Numbered from the stretch's first letter, positions 17,114 through 26,902 are shown. The stretch is 64,000 nt of DNA from Ruegeria marisrubri (GCF_001507595.1 NZ_LQBQ01000036.1:153505-217504), one strand, 5' to 3'. Numbers and translations are program-made. The notes: generated by a model from the letters alone, not told the origin.

Positions 17114-18379
17114 ATGGATTCGATTCTTGTAACGGGCAACGGGCCGCTTCATGGCCGAATCCCGATCGCGGGGGCAAAGAATGCCTGCCTCACCCTGATG
17201 CCGGCCACGCTGCTGAGCGAAGAACCGCTCACGCTGACCAACGCGCCGCGGCTGAGCGACATCAAGACCATGACCGCGCTGCTGCAGTCGCTGGGGGCCG
17301 AAGTGTCGGCCCTGCAGGACGGGCAGGTTCTGGCGATGTCCAGCCACGACCTGACCAGTCACACCGCCGAGTACGAGATCGTGCGCAAGATGCGGGCCTC
17401 GAACCTGGTGCTGGGGCCGCTCTTGGCGCGATTCGGGCAGGCGGTGGTGTCGCTGCCGGGCGGCTGCGCCATCGGCGCGCGTCCGATGGACCTGCATGTC
17501 GAGGGGCTGGAAGCCCTGGGCGCCGAGATCGAGCTCAAGGACGGATACCTGCATGCCAAGGCACCGAACGGGCTGAAAGGGGCGGTGCACGAGATGCGCT
17601 TTGCCTCGGTCGGCGCCACCGAGAACATCGTCATGGCGGCGACTCTGGCCAAGGGGGCCACGGTTCTGAAAAACGCCGCGCGCGAGCCCGAGATCGTCGA
17701 TCTGGTGGAATGCCTGCGCAAGATGGGCGCGCAGATTCAGGGCGAGGGCAGCTCGACCATCGAGATTCAGGGCGTCGACCGGCTGCACGGCGCGACGCAC
17801 CAGGTGGTCACCGACCGGATCGAACTGGGCACCTACATGCTGGCCCCCGCCATCTGCGGCGGCGAGGTCGAGTTGCTGGGCGGTCGGATGGGTCTGGTCG
17901 GCTCTTTCGTGGAAAAGCTGACTGCCGCCGGGGTCGATGTCGAGGAAACCGAAGCGGGGCTGAAGGTCTCGCGCAGGAACGGCCGGGTGCGGTCCGTGGA
18001 CGTGGTGACCGAGCCCTTCCCCGGCTTTCCCACCGACCTGCAGGCGCAGATGATGGCGCTGATGTGCACGGCCGACGGGGTTTCGGTGCTGGAAGAGCGG
18101 ATTTTCGAGAACCGTTTCATGCACGCGCCGGAACTGATGCGCATGGGCGCGCAGATCGAGGTTCACGGCGGCACCGCCACGGTGACGGGCGTCGAACGGC
18201 TAAAGGGCGCGCCGGTCATGGCGACGGATCTGCGGGCCTCGGTGTCGCTGATTCTGGCCGGACTGGCGGCCGAGGGTGAAACCGTGGTCAGCAGGGTCTA
18301 TCATCTGGACCGTGGATATGAGCATGTGGTCCGCAAGCTGGAAGGCGTGGGCGCAAAGATCGAACGGATCAAGGGCTGA
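17114..18379 (+). CDS. murA: UDP-N-acetylglucosamine 1-carboxyvinyltransferase
   Basis: A 421-residue enzyme of standard length that transfers the enolpyruvyl group of phosphoenolpyruvate to UDP-GlcNAc, the first committed step of peptidoglycan synthesis in the cytoplasm. The opening [19 protein letters not shown] and the active-site loop [13 protein letters not shown] with catalytic Cys-118 are diagnostic. The Cys form is fosfomycin-reactive in other species. It overlaps the start of the DUF2948 gene, as usual in Rhodobacteraceae. Confidence 0.97.
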   Translation: MDSILVTGNGPLHGRIPIAGAKNACLTLMPATLLSEEPLTLTNAPRLSDIKTMTALLQSLGAEVSALQDGQVLAMSSHDLTSHTAEYEIVRKMRASNLVLGPLLARFGQAVVSLPGGCAIGARPMDLHVEGLEALGAEIELKDGYLHAKAPNGLKGAVHEMRFASVGATENIVMAATLAKGATVLKNAAREPEIVDLVECLRKMGAQIQGEGSSTIEIQGVDRLHGATHQVVTDRIELGTYMLAPAICGGEVELLGGRMGLVGSFVEKLTAAGVDVEETEAGLKVSRRNGRVRSVDVVTEPFPGFPTDLQAQMMALMCTADGVSVLEERIFENRFMHAPELMRMGAQIEVHGGTATVTGVERLKGAPVMATDLRASVSLILAGLAAEGETVVSRVYHLDRGYEHVVRKLEGVGAKIERIKG

Positions 18380-18855
18380 TGGCAGACGCAACATTCGAAG
18401 AGGGGCGCGAAGCTCCGCTGAACCTCGGCGCGCTGGACAGCGATGACCTGAAGATCATCGCGGCGCTGGTGCAGGATGCCGTGTTTCCGGTGACCGAAAT
18501 GTCGTGGCGCCCGGCCGAGCGTCGGTTTGCGCTGCTGCTCAACCGCTTCCGCTGGGAAGACCGCGACGCGGCAGAGCGCCGGGGGCGGCCCTTTGAACGG
18601 GTGCAGTCGCTGCTGGTTTTCGACAATGTGCTGAGCGTTGCAAGCCAGGGGATCGACCGCAACGACAAGGACATGATCCTGTCGCTGCTGGATATCGCCT
18701 TCGAGCCCGAGGAGGACGGGGCGGGGCAGATCCTGCTGACGCTGGCCGGGGATGGCGCCATCCGGCTGTCGGTCGAGGCGCTGGAATGCACGCTCAAGGA
18801 TGTCACGCGGCCCTATCAGGCGCCGTCCAGACAGGCGCCGAACCACCCGGTCTAG
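18379..18855 (+). CDS. DUF2948 family protein
   Basis: A 158-residue conserved protein starting on the last base of murA. It matches the alphaproteobacterial DUF2948 pattern (DLKIIAALVQDAV; MSWRPAERRFALLLNRFRWE). The biochemical role is not known. The fixed position between murA and hisD suggests a conserved operon rather than a functional link to either pathway. Confidence 0.85.
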   Translation: MADATFEEGREAPLNLGALDSDDLKIIAALVQDAVFPVTEMSWRPAERRFALLLNRFRWEDRDAAERRGRPFERVQSLLVFDNVLSVASQGIDRNDKDMILSLLDIAFEPEEDGAGQILLTLAGDGAIRLSVEALECTLKDVTRPYQAPSRQAPNHPV

Positions 18856-19002
18856 GTGAAGAACAAGCGCGGGATATCGTGGGTATTCTACGACGCGCCC
18901 CGCGCCGGATCGCCGATGCGCAAATCGCTGCACCCCTGATCTAAGCCCTTGAGGCCCGGGCCGTCCCCGGATATTCCCGGCGGGACTGCCGGAGACACCA
19001 TC

Positions 19003-20304
19003 ATGCCCGTTTTCCTCGATACCACTACGCCCGATTTCGAAACCGCGTTTTCCGACCTGCTCTCGGCCAAGCGCGAGGACAGCCCGGACGTGGACGCGGT
19101 CGTGGCTGGGATCATCGCGGACGTGCGGTCGCGCGGTGACGCCGCCGTCATCGAACTGACCGCGAAATTCGACCGGCTGGAGCTGACGCCGGACACGCTG
19201 GCCTTCACCGCCGAGGAGATCGACGCCGCGATCAAGGGCGTTTCGGCCGAGGACCGCGCGGCGCTGGAACTGGCCGCCGGGCGCATCCGGGCCTATCACG
19301 AGCGCCAGATGCCGCAGGACCAGGAATGGACCGACGAGGCGGGTGCGACTCTTGGCTGGCGCTGGTCGGCGGTGTCTGCCGCGGGGCTTTATGTGCCGGG
19401 CGGGCTGGCCTCCTACCCCTCCTCGGTGCTGATGAACGCGATCCCGGCCAAGGTTGCGGGGGTCGAGCGTCTGGCCATCGTGGTGCCCACGCCCGACGGA
19501 CAGGTCAATCCGCTGGTCCTGCTGGCCGCGCGTCTGTCGGGCGTCGATGAAATCTACCGCATCGGCGGCGCACAGGCGATTGCGGCGCTGGCCTATGGCA
19601 CCGAAACCATCGCGCCGGTGGACAAGATCACCGGGCCGGGCAACGCCTTTGTCGCGGCGGCCAAGCGGCGGGTGTTCGGCAAGGTCGGCATCGACATGAT
19701 CGCGGGCCCCTCCGAGATCCTGGTGATCGCCGACAGGGACAACGACCCTGACTGGATCGCGCTGGACCTGCTCAGCCAGGCCGAACATGACGAAAGCGCC
19801 CAGTCCATCCTGATCACCGACGACGCCGCTTTCGGCCGCGCGGTGGCCGAGGCAGTCGAGGCGCGGCTGGAAACGTTGGATCGCCGCCAGATCGCCGGCG
19901 CCAGCTGGCGTGATTTCGGCGCCGTCATCACCGTGCGCGACCTGGACGAGGCCGCCGCCCTGTCGAACCGCATCGCGCCGGAACACCTGGAACTGTGCGT
20001 GGCCGATCCGGTGGCGCTCAGCCAAAAGACGATCCACGCCGGCGCCATCTTTTTGGGCCAGTACACGCCCGAGGCCATCGGCGACTATGTCGGCGGCCCG
20101 AACCACGTCCTGCCCACGGCGCGCTCGGCGCGGTTTTCCTCGGGCCTGTCGGTGATGGATTTCCTCAAACGCACCACGCTCAGCCGCATGACGCCCGAGG
20201 CGCTGCGCGCCATCGGCCCCGCCGCCGAGCGGTTGGCGCAATCGGAAAGCCTGGAGGCGCATGGTCTGTCGGTCCGGGCGCGGCTGGATCTGCTGAACGG
20301 CTGA
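19003..20304 (+). CDS. hisD: Histidinol dehydrogenase
   Basis: A 433-residue enzyme for the last two steps of histidine synthesis, oxidising L-histidinol to L-histidine with two NAD+. Visible landmarks are SAAGLYVPGGLASYPSSVLM, GPGNAFVAAAKRRVFG, IDMIAGPSEILVIAD, the zinc/catalytic region QAEHDESAQ, and APEHLEL. The start at 19003 gives the family-typical N-terminus MPVFLDTTTPDFE. It follows the DUF2948 gene by about 150 bp, so it may also have its own promoter. Confidence 0.97.
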   Translation: MPVFLDTTTPDFETAFSDLLSAKREDSPDVDAVVAGIIADVRSRGDAAVIELTAKFDRLELTPDTLAFTAEEIDAAIKGVSAEDRAALELAAGRIRAYHERQMPQDQEWTDEAGATLGWRWSAVSAAGLYVPGGLASYPSSVLMNAIPAKVAGVERLAIVVPTPDGQVNPLVLLAARLSGVDEIYRIGGAQAIAALAYGTETIAPVDKITGPGNAFVAAAKRRVFGKVGIDMIAGPSEILVIADRDNDPDWIALDLLSQAEHDESAQSILITDDAAFGRAVAEAVEARLETLDRRQIAGASWRDFGAVITVRDLDEAAALSNRIAPEHLELCVADPVALSQKTIHAGAIFLGQYTPEAIGDYVGGPNHVLPTARSARFSSGLSVMDFLKRTTLSRMTPEALRAIGPAAERLAQSESLEAHGLSVRARLDLLNG

Positions 20305-20337
20305 CGGCGGGCCGCAGGGGGGGGGCGCTGCCCCCGC

Positions 20338-20358
20338 CCGGCCACATTTTGTGGCCGG
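20338..20358 (+). terminator. Hairpin downstream of hisD
   Basis: CCGGCCAC, loop ATTTT, GTGGCCGG: an 8-bp perfect stem starting 34 bp after the hisD stop. A G9 run and a second GC stem (GGGGGCGCTGCCCCC) precede it. The following CCCCCGGAGTATTT...AAGATGAAG wording recurs after many genes in Rhodobacteraceae. It probably ends the murA-hisD transcript. Confidence 0.6.
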
Positions 20359-20501
20359 ACTCCCCCGGAGTATTTGTCAAAAGATGAAGGGGTGTGGGCG
20401 CGGCAGGTTACGCCGTTGTCCCGAGGATTCCGCGCGTTGCCCAACCCGTGCAGGTGGTGTAGGTCTGTCGCGATCCGAAGCAGACGCAGAAGCCCGACGA
20501 C

Positions 20502-20981
20502 ATGAGCCGCATCACCCATATCGAACTGGACGACCGCAACCTGCCGGCGCCCACGCCCGAAATCGAGCAGGAGCGCAAGGTCGCCATTTTCGATCTGCTC
20601 GAGGAAAACTCGTTCACGCTGCCCAAGCGCGACGACCGGGTGGTGCCCGACGGCCCCTATCGCCTTCAGCTGTCGATCCGGGACAAGCGGCTGGTTTTCG
20701 ATGTCTCCACCGAAGACCACCAGAAAGCGGCCGAATTTCACCTGTCGCTGGGGCCGTTCCGGCAGGTGGTCAAGGACTACTTCCAGATCTGCGAAAGCTA
20801 CTTCAACGCGGTCAAGACCCTGCCGCCCAGCCAGATCGAGACCATCGACATGGCCCGGCGCGGCATCCACAACGAGGGCAGCCGGGTTCTGCAGGAACGT
20901 CTGGAGGGAAAGGCCGAGATCGACACCGACACCGCCCGCCGCCTGTTCACGCTGATCTGCGTGCTGCATTTCGGAGGCTGA
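20502..20981 (+). CDS. UPF0262 family protein
   Basis: A 159-residue conserved alphaproteobacterial protein beginning MSRITHIELDDRNLP, with the family stretch QVVKDYFQICESYF and the end RRLFTLICVLHFGG. The function is unknown. It is 3 bp upstream of the phosphatase-like gene, a pairing conserved in the group. Confidence 0.9.
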   Translation: MSRITHIELDDRNLPAPTPEIEQERKVAIFDLLEENSFTLPKRDDRVVPDGPYRLQLSIRDKRLVFDVSTEDHQKAAEFHLSLGPFRQVVKDYFQICESYFNAVKTLPPSQIETIDMARRGIHNEGSRVLQERLEGKAEIDTDTARRLFTLICVLHFGG

Positions 20982-20984
20982 CGC

Positions 20985-21443
20985 GTGCAGCCGCTTCCGA
21001 ACTCGGTCCTGTTCTGCTGCGACCACAACTCGGTCCGCTCGCCCATGGCCGAGGGCATCATGAAGAAGTTCTACGGCAAGGGCACCTATGTCCAATCCGC
21101 GGGCGTCCGGAACGAGATGGAAATCGACGGGTTCTGCATCGCGGTGTGCCAGGAAATCGGGGTCGAGCTGTCGCGCCACCGCTCGCGCTCCTTCGACGAG
21201 ATGGAGCAGTGGGGCGACGACCTGAGCTCGTTCGATCTGGTCATCGCGCTGTCGCCGGCAAGCCAGCGAAAGGCGCTGGAACTCACGCGATATTTTCACC
21301 TCGATGTCGAATATTGGCCAATAATGGACCCTACTGGGCTCGGCGAGACGCGGGAAGAGAAGTTAAACCACTATCGACAAACCCGCGATCAGATCATCCA
21401 GCATCTCAAGGACCGCTGGGGAGAGCCTACGGAGACACAATGA
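20985..21443 (+). CDS. Low-molecular-weight phosphatase / arsenate-reductase-fold protein
   Basis: A 152-residue protein using a GTG start, with GGAGG 10 bp upstream in the end of the previous gene. The phosphate loop CDHNSVRSP fits C-x5-R of low-Mr protein tyrosine phosphatases. A downstream DPTG, where the family usually has a DPxx acid, could supply the general acid. It may act on phosphotyrosine or another phosphoester; arsenate reduction is less likely without ars genes nearby. It overlaps the next gene by 4 bp. Confidence 0.85.
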   Translation: MQPLPNSVLFCCDHNSVRSPMAEGIMKKFYGKGTYVQSAGVRNEMEIDGFCIAVCQEIGVELSRHRSRSFDEMEQWGDDLSSFDLVIALSPASQRKALELTRYFHLDVEYWPIMDPTGLGETREEKLNHYRQTRDQIIQHLKDRWGEPTETQ

Positions 21444-21838
21444 ACGAGACCGTCAAACGCTATTTCGATGCCTTCAACGCAGGTGACGTCGAAGGCATGC
21501 TGGCCTGCCTGTCGGACGACGTGGCGCATCACGTGAACGAGGGGCAGATTCGCGTCGGCAAAGAGAAATTCGCCGAGTTCTGCGCCCACATGAATCGCTG
21601 TTACAAGGAAAACCTGACCGACATGGTGATCTTCGAGGCCGAAGGCGGCACCCGCGCGGCGGCCGAATTCATCGTGAACGGCACCTATCTTCAAACCGAT
21701 GAAGGGCTGCCCGAGGCGCATGGCCAGACCTACCGTTTGCCGGCCGGGTCCTTTTTCAATCTCCAGGATGGCAAGATCACCCGGGTCACCACCTTCTACA
21801 ACCTTGCGGACTGGGTAAAGCAGGTCTCGAATGGCTGA
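21440..21838 (+). CDS. SnoaL/NTF2-like ketosteroid-isomerase fold protein
   Basis: A 132-residue single-domain protein, the normal size for the fold: YFDAFNAGDVEGMLACLSDDVAHH at the start and a cone-shaped beta sheet ending KITRVTTFYNLADWVKQV. Members bind or isomerise small hydrophobic molecules, so the ligand cannot be predicted. It is coupled by overlaps to the phosphatase (ATGA) and to the acetyltransferase (8 bp). Confidence 0.85.
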   Translation: MNETVKRYFDAFNAGDVEGMLACLSDDVAHHVNEGQIRVGKEKFAEFCAHMNRCYKENLTDMVIFEAEGGTRAAAEFIVNGTYLQTDEGLPEAHGQTYRLPAGSFFNLQDGKITRVTTFYNLADWVKQVSNG

Positions 21839-22424
21839 GGTCACGCAGGTTCGCGCGCTGACGGGGCCGGCGCTCGAGGCGGCATTGGACGACGTGGCGC
21901 GGCTGCGCATCGAGGTGTTCCGCGCCTGGCCCTATCTCTATGACGGAGATCCGGCCTATGAGCGCGACTACCTGCAATCCTATCGCGACAGCGACCGGGC
22001 GATCGTCGTCGGCGCCTTTGACGGCGATCGGCTGGTCGGGGCCTCGACCGGCATGCCGCTGGCGGACCACGCCGACGATTTCGCCGCGGCCTTCGAGGGC
22101 AGCGGGCTGGATCTGAACCAGATCTTCTACTGCGCGGAATCGGTGTTGGACCCGGCTTATCGCGGGCAGGGCATCGGGCACCGGTTCTTTGACCTGCGCG
22201 AGGCCCATGCCCGCGAGCTGGGTTTTGCCAAAAGCGCCTTTTGCGGTGTTCAGCGCCCGGCGGATCATCCGATGCGCCCGGCCGATTACCGGCCGCTCGA
22301 CGCGTTCTGGCGCGCGCGGGGGTATGAGCCTCTGCCCGGGGTGATCGCCCAGTTCTCGTGGAAGGACCTGGGCGAGGCATCGGAAACCCTCAAACCGCTG
22401 CAGTTCTGGATCAGGGGTTTGTGA
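21831..22424 (+). CDS. GNAT-family N-acetyltransferase
   Basis: A 197-residue protein with the acetyl-CoA pyrophosphate-binding motif YRGQGIGHRFF (about residues 106-116) after an ESVLDPA beta strand. The substrate is unknown. It overlaps the NTF2-like gene. A carbon-nitrogen hydrolase lies in the same direction 1.35 kb downstream, and the two families are often neighbours, but here a reverse-strand cyclase gene separates them. Confidence 0.88.
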   Translation: MAEVTQVRALTGPALEAALDDVARLRIEVFRAWPYLYDGDPAYERDYLQSYRDSDRAIVVGAFDGDRLVGASTGMPLADHADDFAAAFEGSGLDLNQIFYCAESVLDPAYRGQGIGHRFFDLREAHARELGFAKSAFCGVQRPADHPMRPADYRPLDAFWRARGYEPLPGVIAQFSWKDLGEASETLKPLQFWIRGL

Positions 22425-22549
22425 GGCGGCCCTGCACGGGCTTTCAGGTGTTCCGGTCGATCGCGGATTTTGGAGTTCGGATGAACGACCGCTGTGCAGG
22501 CGTTTCGTTCATTCGGCGATGACCACATTCGGCCTGCAAAACGTCAAAT

Positions 22550-23521
22550 TCATGGTTTCCATTCCAGCCGATGAAGCAAATGCTTTCCTTCAAAGCCCTT
22601 GAAAAACACTGATACGGGCTCTGAAAACGTCATGTCCCGAGCGTCTCCAGCCATGGTGCATGTGACGTCGGACACCAAGATCTGACCAGCAGAGGCCATG
22701 GTTGTTATTCTGGCAGCCTTGTTTACCACAGCACCAAAGAAGTCACCGCGATTCTGAACGACTTCTCCGGTGTGGATTCCGATGCGCAAACCAAGTTGCG
22801 GGTCCTGATTTCGGGAAACAACGGCCTTCTGCATTTCAACGGCAGCTTTCAAGGCTTGCTGTGCCGAAGGAAAGCTCGACAACGTGCCATCTCCAAGGGA
22901 TTTCACGAACTGACCGCCCTGCGCCTCTACGATGTCTGCAATATCGCGAAAGTGGTCATTGATCAGGCTCGACCAGCGTGCATCGCCCAACGCAGCCGCC
23001 AATTCCGTGCTGGCTTCCAGATCGGTGAACAGGATCGAAGCCAAACCTTCGGTCTGTTCCAGTTCCGGACCTTCGTCTCTCGCCGCATCGACCAGCCGCT
23101 GTATTGCTGTTTGTTCCGTGCCCATATGAACAGCGTTCGGTACTGGTGCAGAACCATGCCGCTGAACTATTTTCCATCGGGCCCCATCCAAAACAAACAC
23201 GTATGTTTCGCGCTGAAGGCTGGGTTTGGGCAAACCTGAAAAGTGGACGCGGTACACGAAAGACGCCCAGCCGGTTTCGCCATTCTCGAATGCCTCGGAC
23301 TGGATTTCTTCCGCCGCAAGAATGTCAGGCACTTCGCTGAAAAAGTCGGCAACCCCTTCGCTCACAACCGAACCGTTCCAATATTCGTTCTCGGCCGTAC
23401 CAATGAAGCGCATTTCTTCGCCGACAGAGAAAAAGCCCGGCAGAATTTCGGTGTTGCCGGTGAGGATGGCCTGATGCAGGCGGCGCGAAATCGCAAGCAA
23501 CTCTGGGGACGGCCGTATCAT
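22550..23521 (-). CDS. Class III adenylate/guanylate cyclase with N-terminal SnoaL-like domain
   Basis: A 323-residue protein. Residues 1 to about 135 resemble a SnoaL/NTF2-like sensory domain (GFFSVGEEMRFIGTAENEYW). Residues about 155-320 form a class III cyclase domain: LFTDLEASTEL with a metal-binding Asp, FVKSLGDGTLSSF with the second Asp, and GLRIGIHTGEVV followed by FFGAVVNKAARI. The product is probably cyclic AMP; no membrane segment is seen. It faces against the genes on both sides and is visibly less G+C-rich, suggesting later insertion into the operon region. Confidence 0.9.
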   Translation of the reverse strand: MIRPSPELLAISRRLHQAILTGNTEILPGFFSVGEEMRFIGTAENEYWNGSVVSEGVADFFSEVPDILAAEEIQSEAFENGETGWASFVYRVHFSGLPKPSLQRETYVFVLDGARWKIVQRHGSAPVPNAVHMGTEQTAIQRLVDAARDEGPELEQTEGLASILFTDLEASTELAAALGDARWSSLINDHFRDIADIVEAQGGQFVKSLGDGTLSSFPSAQQALKAAVEMQKAVVSRNQDPQLGLRIGIHTGEVVQNRGDFFGAVVNKAARITTMASAGQILVSDVTCTMAGDARDMTFSEPVSVFFKGFEGKHLLHRLEWKP

Positions 23522-23777
23522 CTTGCTGTGTACGGCTGTCTGAGCAGACTTGTGGCTTTGCGTTCTGGCACAATCAACTCCGATGGGATTACCCAGACTA
23601 TGCTGATGGTCAGCGTTTCACCAATCAAGGTTTATTTGCTCAGGAGAATCGAGGGCGTCGGCTTCGATCTGACATCAGCATTGGCGGGTCTTTCGTATCG
23701 ATCGGGGCAATTGATCTATACACTCCCTGCCTGCATCTCATAGAGTTGCCGCCGAATCTGCCACCGGAACCTGTATC

Positions 23778-24653
23778 ATGAAAATCGCCACCGCCGCCTA
23801 CAATCTCGACTGGCTCGACAGCTGGGCGCAATACGAGGACAAGTTGGCCGGCTGGGTGGCGCAGGCCGCGGGGCAGGGCGCACAGTTGCTGGTGTTTCCG
23901 GAATACGGCGCGATGGAGCTTTCGACGCTGGACGGCGCCGAGGTGGCTGGCGATCTGGAGCGGTCGATTCAGGCCGTATCCGACCGGATGGAGGATGTAC
24001 AAAACGTACATCGGCGCCTCGCAACCGAGTACAATTTGTACATTCTGGGCGCGTCGGCGCCGGTGAATACCGGTCAGGGCCGCCCCGTGAACCGGGCCGA
24101 GTTCTACTCGCCCAACGGCGACCATGACCATCAGGACAAGCAGATCATGACCCGGTTCGAGCGCGACCCCTGGAACATCGCGCCGGGCGGGCCGCTGAAA
24201 CTGTTCGACACGGCACTGGGCAAGATCGGTGTCCTCATTTGCTATGATAGCGAGTTTCCTCTGCTGGGGCGCGCCCTGTCCGAGGCTGATCTGATCCTGG
24301 TGCCCTCCTGCACCGAAGCCCTGTCGGGCTATTGGCGCGTCCGCATCGGTGCGATGTCGCGTGCGCTGGAAAATCAATGCGTTACCGTTATGTCCTCGCT
24401 GGTCGGCAACAATGAGTGGTCCGAAGCAGTGGACATGAACACCGGCATGGGCGGCGTGTTCGGCCCTCCCGACGTGGGTTTCCCAGATACCGGCGTTCTC
24501 GCAGAGGGCGCGCTGAACCAGCCGGGCTGGACCTATGCCGAGGTCGATCTGGACGCGATCGCCCATGTGCGGGCCGATGGCCGGGTTCTCAACCGGACGC
24601 ACTGGCAAGAGCAGGAACCCCGCGTCCAATCGGTCACAAACTGTTGCCTTTAG
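23778..24653 (+). CDS. Carbon-nitrogen hydrolase (nitrilase superfamily)
   Basis: A 291-residue hydrolase with the full Glu-Lys-Cys triad in order: Glu in VFPEYGAM, Lys in HDHQDKQIMTRFE, and Cys in VLICYDSEFPLLG. The family cleaves nitriles, amides or N-carbamoyl groups. A frequent pairing with GNAT genes suggests amide side-chain chemistry, but no substrate can be assigned. It precedes infA by 89 bp and is probably a separate unit. Confidence 0.9.
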   Translation: MKIATAAYNLDWLDSWAQYEDKLAGWVAQAAGQGAQLLVFPEYGAMELSTLDGAEVAGDLERSIQAVSDRMEDVQNVHRRLATEYNLYILGASAPVNTGQGRPVNRAEFYSPNGDHDHQDKQIMTRFERDPWNIAPGGPLKLFDTALGKIGVLICYDSEFPLLGRALSEADLILVPSCTEALSGYWRVRIGAMSRALENQCVTVMSSLVGNNEWSEAVDMNTGMGGVFGPPDVGFPDTGVLAEGALNQPGWTYAEVDLDAIAHVRADGRVLNRTHWQEQEPRVQSVTNCCL

Positions 24654-24665
24654 GCAATTCAACCC

Positions 24666-24694
24666 TTGAAAAATAGGCAAAATGCGCCCATTTA
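24666..24694 (+). promoter_or_regulatory. Candidate infA promoter
   Basis: A TTGAAA box at 24666-24671 with a CATTTA-like minus-10 box 17 bp further on (24689-24694), about 50 bp before infA. It fits a housekeeping promoter for infA; the minus-10 match is weak. Confidence 0.35.
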
Positions 24695-24742
24695 GGCGCT
24701 GATTCCGCGGTTCCCGCGGAGCAACGCAAGTATGGAGACAAC

Positions 24743-24961
24743 ATGGCCAAGGAAGATACGCTCGAATTTCCCGGTGTCGTGAAGGAACTCCTGCCCAATG
24801 CGACGTTTCGGGTCGAGCTGGAAAACGGCCATGAAATCATCGCACATACGGCAGGCAAGATGCGCAAGAACCGCATCCGCGTTCTGGCCGGCGACCGCGT
24901 TCAGGTCGAGATGACCCCCTATGATCTGACTAAGGGTCGGATCAACTACCGCTTCAAGTAA
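24743..24961 (+). CDS. infA: Translation initiation factor IF-1
   Basis: A 72-residue OB-fold protein of exact family length, starting [19 protein letters not shown] and ending GRINYRFK. It binds the ribosomal A site during initiation and is essential. It heads a conserved run with maf, an RNase E/G-like gene and yacG. Confidence 0.98.
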   Translation: MAKEDTLEFPGVVKELLPNATFRVELENGHEIIAHTAGKMRKNRIRVLAGDRVQVEMTPYDLTKGRINYRFK

Positions 24962-24971
24962 CGCCACCCAC

Positions 24972-25550
24972 ATGGCGTTGATTCTCGGATCGGGCAGCCC
25001 GAGACGGCTGGACCTGCTGGCCCAGCTTGGCGTGCGGCCCGACGCCGTTCTTCCCCCCGACATTGACGAAGATCCCCGCAAGGGTGAATTGCCGCGCCCC
25101 TATTGCGCCCGTATCGCGCGCGAAAAGGTGCTGGCGGTTCCGGCGAGTGACGATGACATCGTGCTGTGCGCAGACACCACCGTGGCGCTTGGCCGGCGGA
25201 TTCTGGGCAAGCCCGCGGATGCGGGCGAGGCGGCGGAGTTTCTCTATGCCCTGTCCGGGCGCCGTCATCGGGTGATCACTTCGGTCGCAGTGCGCCGTGG
25301 CGACAAGCTCTGGGAACGCGACGTTGTGAGCCTGGTCAAGTTCAAGCGGCTGTCGGATCTGGAGGTGAATGCCTATCTCGCCACCGATGACTGGCAGGGC
25401 AAGGCAGGGGCCTATGCGATTCAGGGGCCGGCCGGGGCCTTCATCCCGTGGATCAGCGGGTCTTTCACCGGTATCGTGGGGCTGCCGCTGTCGGAAACGG
25501 CCGCGCTTTTGCAGGCCGCAGGTTATCCCCTGTATGGAGAGGCATCATGA
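24972..25550 (+). CDS. maf: Maf-like nucleoside triphosphate pyrophosphatase
   Basis: A 192-residue Maf protein. The signature [15 protein letters not shown] lies at the N-terminus, with the catalytic Asp in CADTTVALG and the [12 protein letters not shown] strand further on. Maf proteins hydrolyse non-canonical or modified NTPs to monophosphates and are linked to cell division. It overlaps the next gene by 4 bp. Confidence 0.95.
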   Translation: MALILGSGSPRRLDLLAQLGVRPDAVLPPDIDEDPRKGELPRPYCARIAREKVLAVPASDDDIVLCADTTVALGRRILGKPADAGEAAEFLYALSGRRHRVITSVAVRRGDKLWERDVVSLVKFKRLSDLEVNAYLATDDWQGKAGAYAIQGPAGAFIPWISGSFTGIVGLPLSETAALLQAAGYPLYGEAS

Positions 25551-26569
25551 AGGGCCGGACCATCATTCTGGATCACATCCAGGGCCGCGAGGCCGCCGCC
25601 CTGATGGTGGATGGCAAACTGGATGATTTCCTCATCGCAGGCGATGCGCCGCCACCCGGAACGATCTATCGCGCCCGCGCCGACCGCCCGGTGAAGGGGC
25701 AGGGCGGCATGTTCCTCTCCACCCCGGACGGGCCGGCCTTCCTGCGTCAGGTCAAGGGTCTTGCGCCCGGAGCGCAGCTGCTGGTGCAGGTGAGCGGCTA
25801 TGCCGAGCCGGGCAAGGCGATCCCGGTGACGACCCGTCTGCTGTTCAAGAGCCGTTATGCCATCGTCACGCCGGATGCGCCGGGCCTCAACGTCTCGCGC
25901 AGCATCCGCGATGACGAGGAACGCGACCGGTTGCTGGAAATCGCCCACGAGGCGATGGAAGGGTGTGCGTTCGGCCTGATCCTGCGATCCTGCTGCGCAG
26001 AGGCGGGTGCCGATGAGATCGCCGAAGACATCGCCGCAATGACCGATCTGGCCCGACAGGTTCTGGACGACACGGGCACGGAATCCGAGAAACTGGCCGA
26101 GGGCGACGGGCCGCACGTTCTGGCCTGGCGCGACTGGACCGAGCCGGCCGAGGTGGTGACCGAGCCCGGTGGTTTCGAGTCTCATGGCGTCCTGGACGCG
26201 CTGGACGCGGTGTTGGGGATTGCCGAGCCGCTGCCCGGCGGTGGGCAGCTCTATATCCAGCCCACGCGGGCTCTGGTCGCGGTGGATGTGAACACGGGTA
26301 GCGATACGTCTTTGGCGGCTGGGCAGAAGGCGAATTTCGCCTGCGCCAAGGCTCTTCCGCGGGCGCTGCGCGTGCGCGGCTTGGGCGGCCAGATCACGCT
26401 GGATCTGGCGCCGATGCCCAAGAAGGACCGGCGCGGTTTCGAAGCCGCCTTGCGCGCGGCCTTCAAGGCGGACAGCGAGGAAACCATCCTAGCCGGCTGG
26501 ACGCCGCTGGGGCATTTCGAACTGCAGCGCAAGCGGGGACGTGTTCCATTGGCGGAGGTGTTGAAATGA
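25547..26569 (+). CDS. Ribonuclease E/G family protein (short form)
   Basis: A 340-residue RNase E/G-like protein starting [20 protein letters not shown]. The magnesium-binding catalytic motif is [11 protein letters not shown], followed by [15 protein letters not shown] residues and [11 protein letters not shown]. It is shorter than RNase G (about 490) and much shorter than RNase E (about 900 or more), with no long acidic C-terminal scaffold, so it may act in rRNA or RNA trimming rather than as a degradosome core. It is coupled to maf and yacG by overlaps. Confidence 0.9.
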   Translation: MKGRTIILDHIQGREAAALMVDGKLDDFLIAGDAPPPGTIYRARADRPVKGQGGMFLSTPDGPAFLRQVKGLAPGAQLLVQVSGYAEPGKAIPVTTRLLFKSRYAIVTPDAPGLNVSRSIRDDEERDRLLEIAHEAMEGCAFGLILRSCCAEAGADEIAEDIAAMTDLARQVLDDTGTESEKLAEGDGPHVLAWRDWTEPAEVVTEPGGFESHGVLDALDAVLGIAEPLPGGGQLYIQPTRALVAVDVNTGSDTSLAAGQKANFACAKALPRALRVRGLGGQITLDLAPMPKKDRRGFEAALRAAFKADSEETILAGWTPLGHFELQRKRGRVPLAEVLK

Positions 26570-26748
26570 GCTGTCCGATATGCGGTGAGGCAACGGTGAA
26601 GGTCTATCGTCCATTCTGCTCGAAGCGCTGCGCGGATCTGGACCTGGCAAAGTGGCTGAACGGGTCCTACGCGGTGCCCTCGCAGCGTGAGGAAGACGTT
26701 GACGCCGACATTCCGTCTGAAGAAACAAGGCCGGATCGTCGGCACTGA
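26566..26748 (+). CDS. yacG: DNA gyrase inhibitor YacG (zinc-binding)
   Basis: A 60-residue protein with a four-Cys zinc site: CPICGEA and FCSKRCADLDLAKWLNG, the conserved YacG end. It binds GyrB and inhibits gyrase in E. coli. It overlaps the RNase gene by 4 bp and is the last gene before tRNA-Phe. Confidence 0.95.
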   Translation: MSCPICGEATVKVYRPFCSKRCADLDLAKWLNGSYAVPSQREEDVDADIPSEETRPDRRH

Positions 26749-26827
26749 AAAAATCTCAAAAAGCCTCTGGACACCGCCTGTTGCAAGTCATAGAAGGCCT
26801 CCACCCAACGGCAAACGCCGTTCCCGT

Positions 26828-26902
26828 GCCCGGGTAGCTCAGGGGTAGAGCAGTGGATTGAAAATCCTCGTGTCGGTGGTTCGATTCCGCCCCCGGGCAC
26901 CA
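26828..26902 (+). tRNA. tRNA-Phe (anticodon GAA)
   Basis: A 75-nt cloverleaf with encoded CCA. Acceptor GCCCGGG pairs with CCCGGGC, the anticodon loop is TTGAAAA, and the T-arm is CGGTGG-TTCGATT-CCGCC-like. The anticodon stem has one T:T mismatch (GTGGA/TCCTC). Its 3' half is the integration target of the elements downstream, which supply the present 3' end without destroying the gene. Confidence 0.95.

Noticed and set aside
20351..21838. A long frame that could make the NTF2-like protein a 495-residue protein
   Set aside because: The upstream part overlaps the UPF0262 and phosphatase genes in another frame and has shadow composition; the start at 21440 has the ATGA overlap and the domain begins there.
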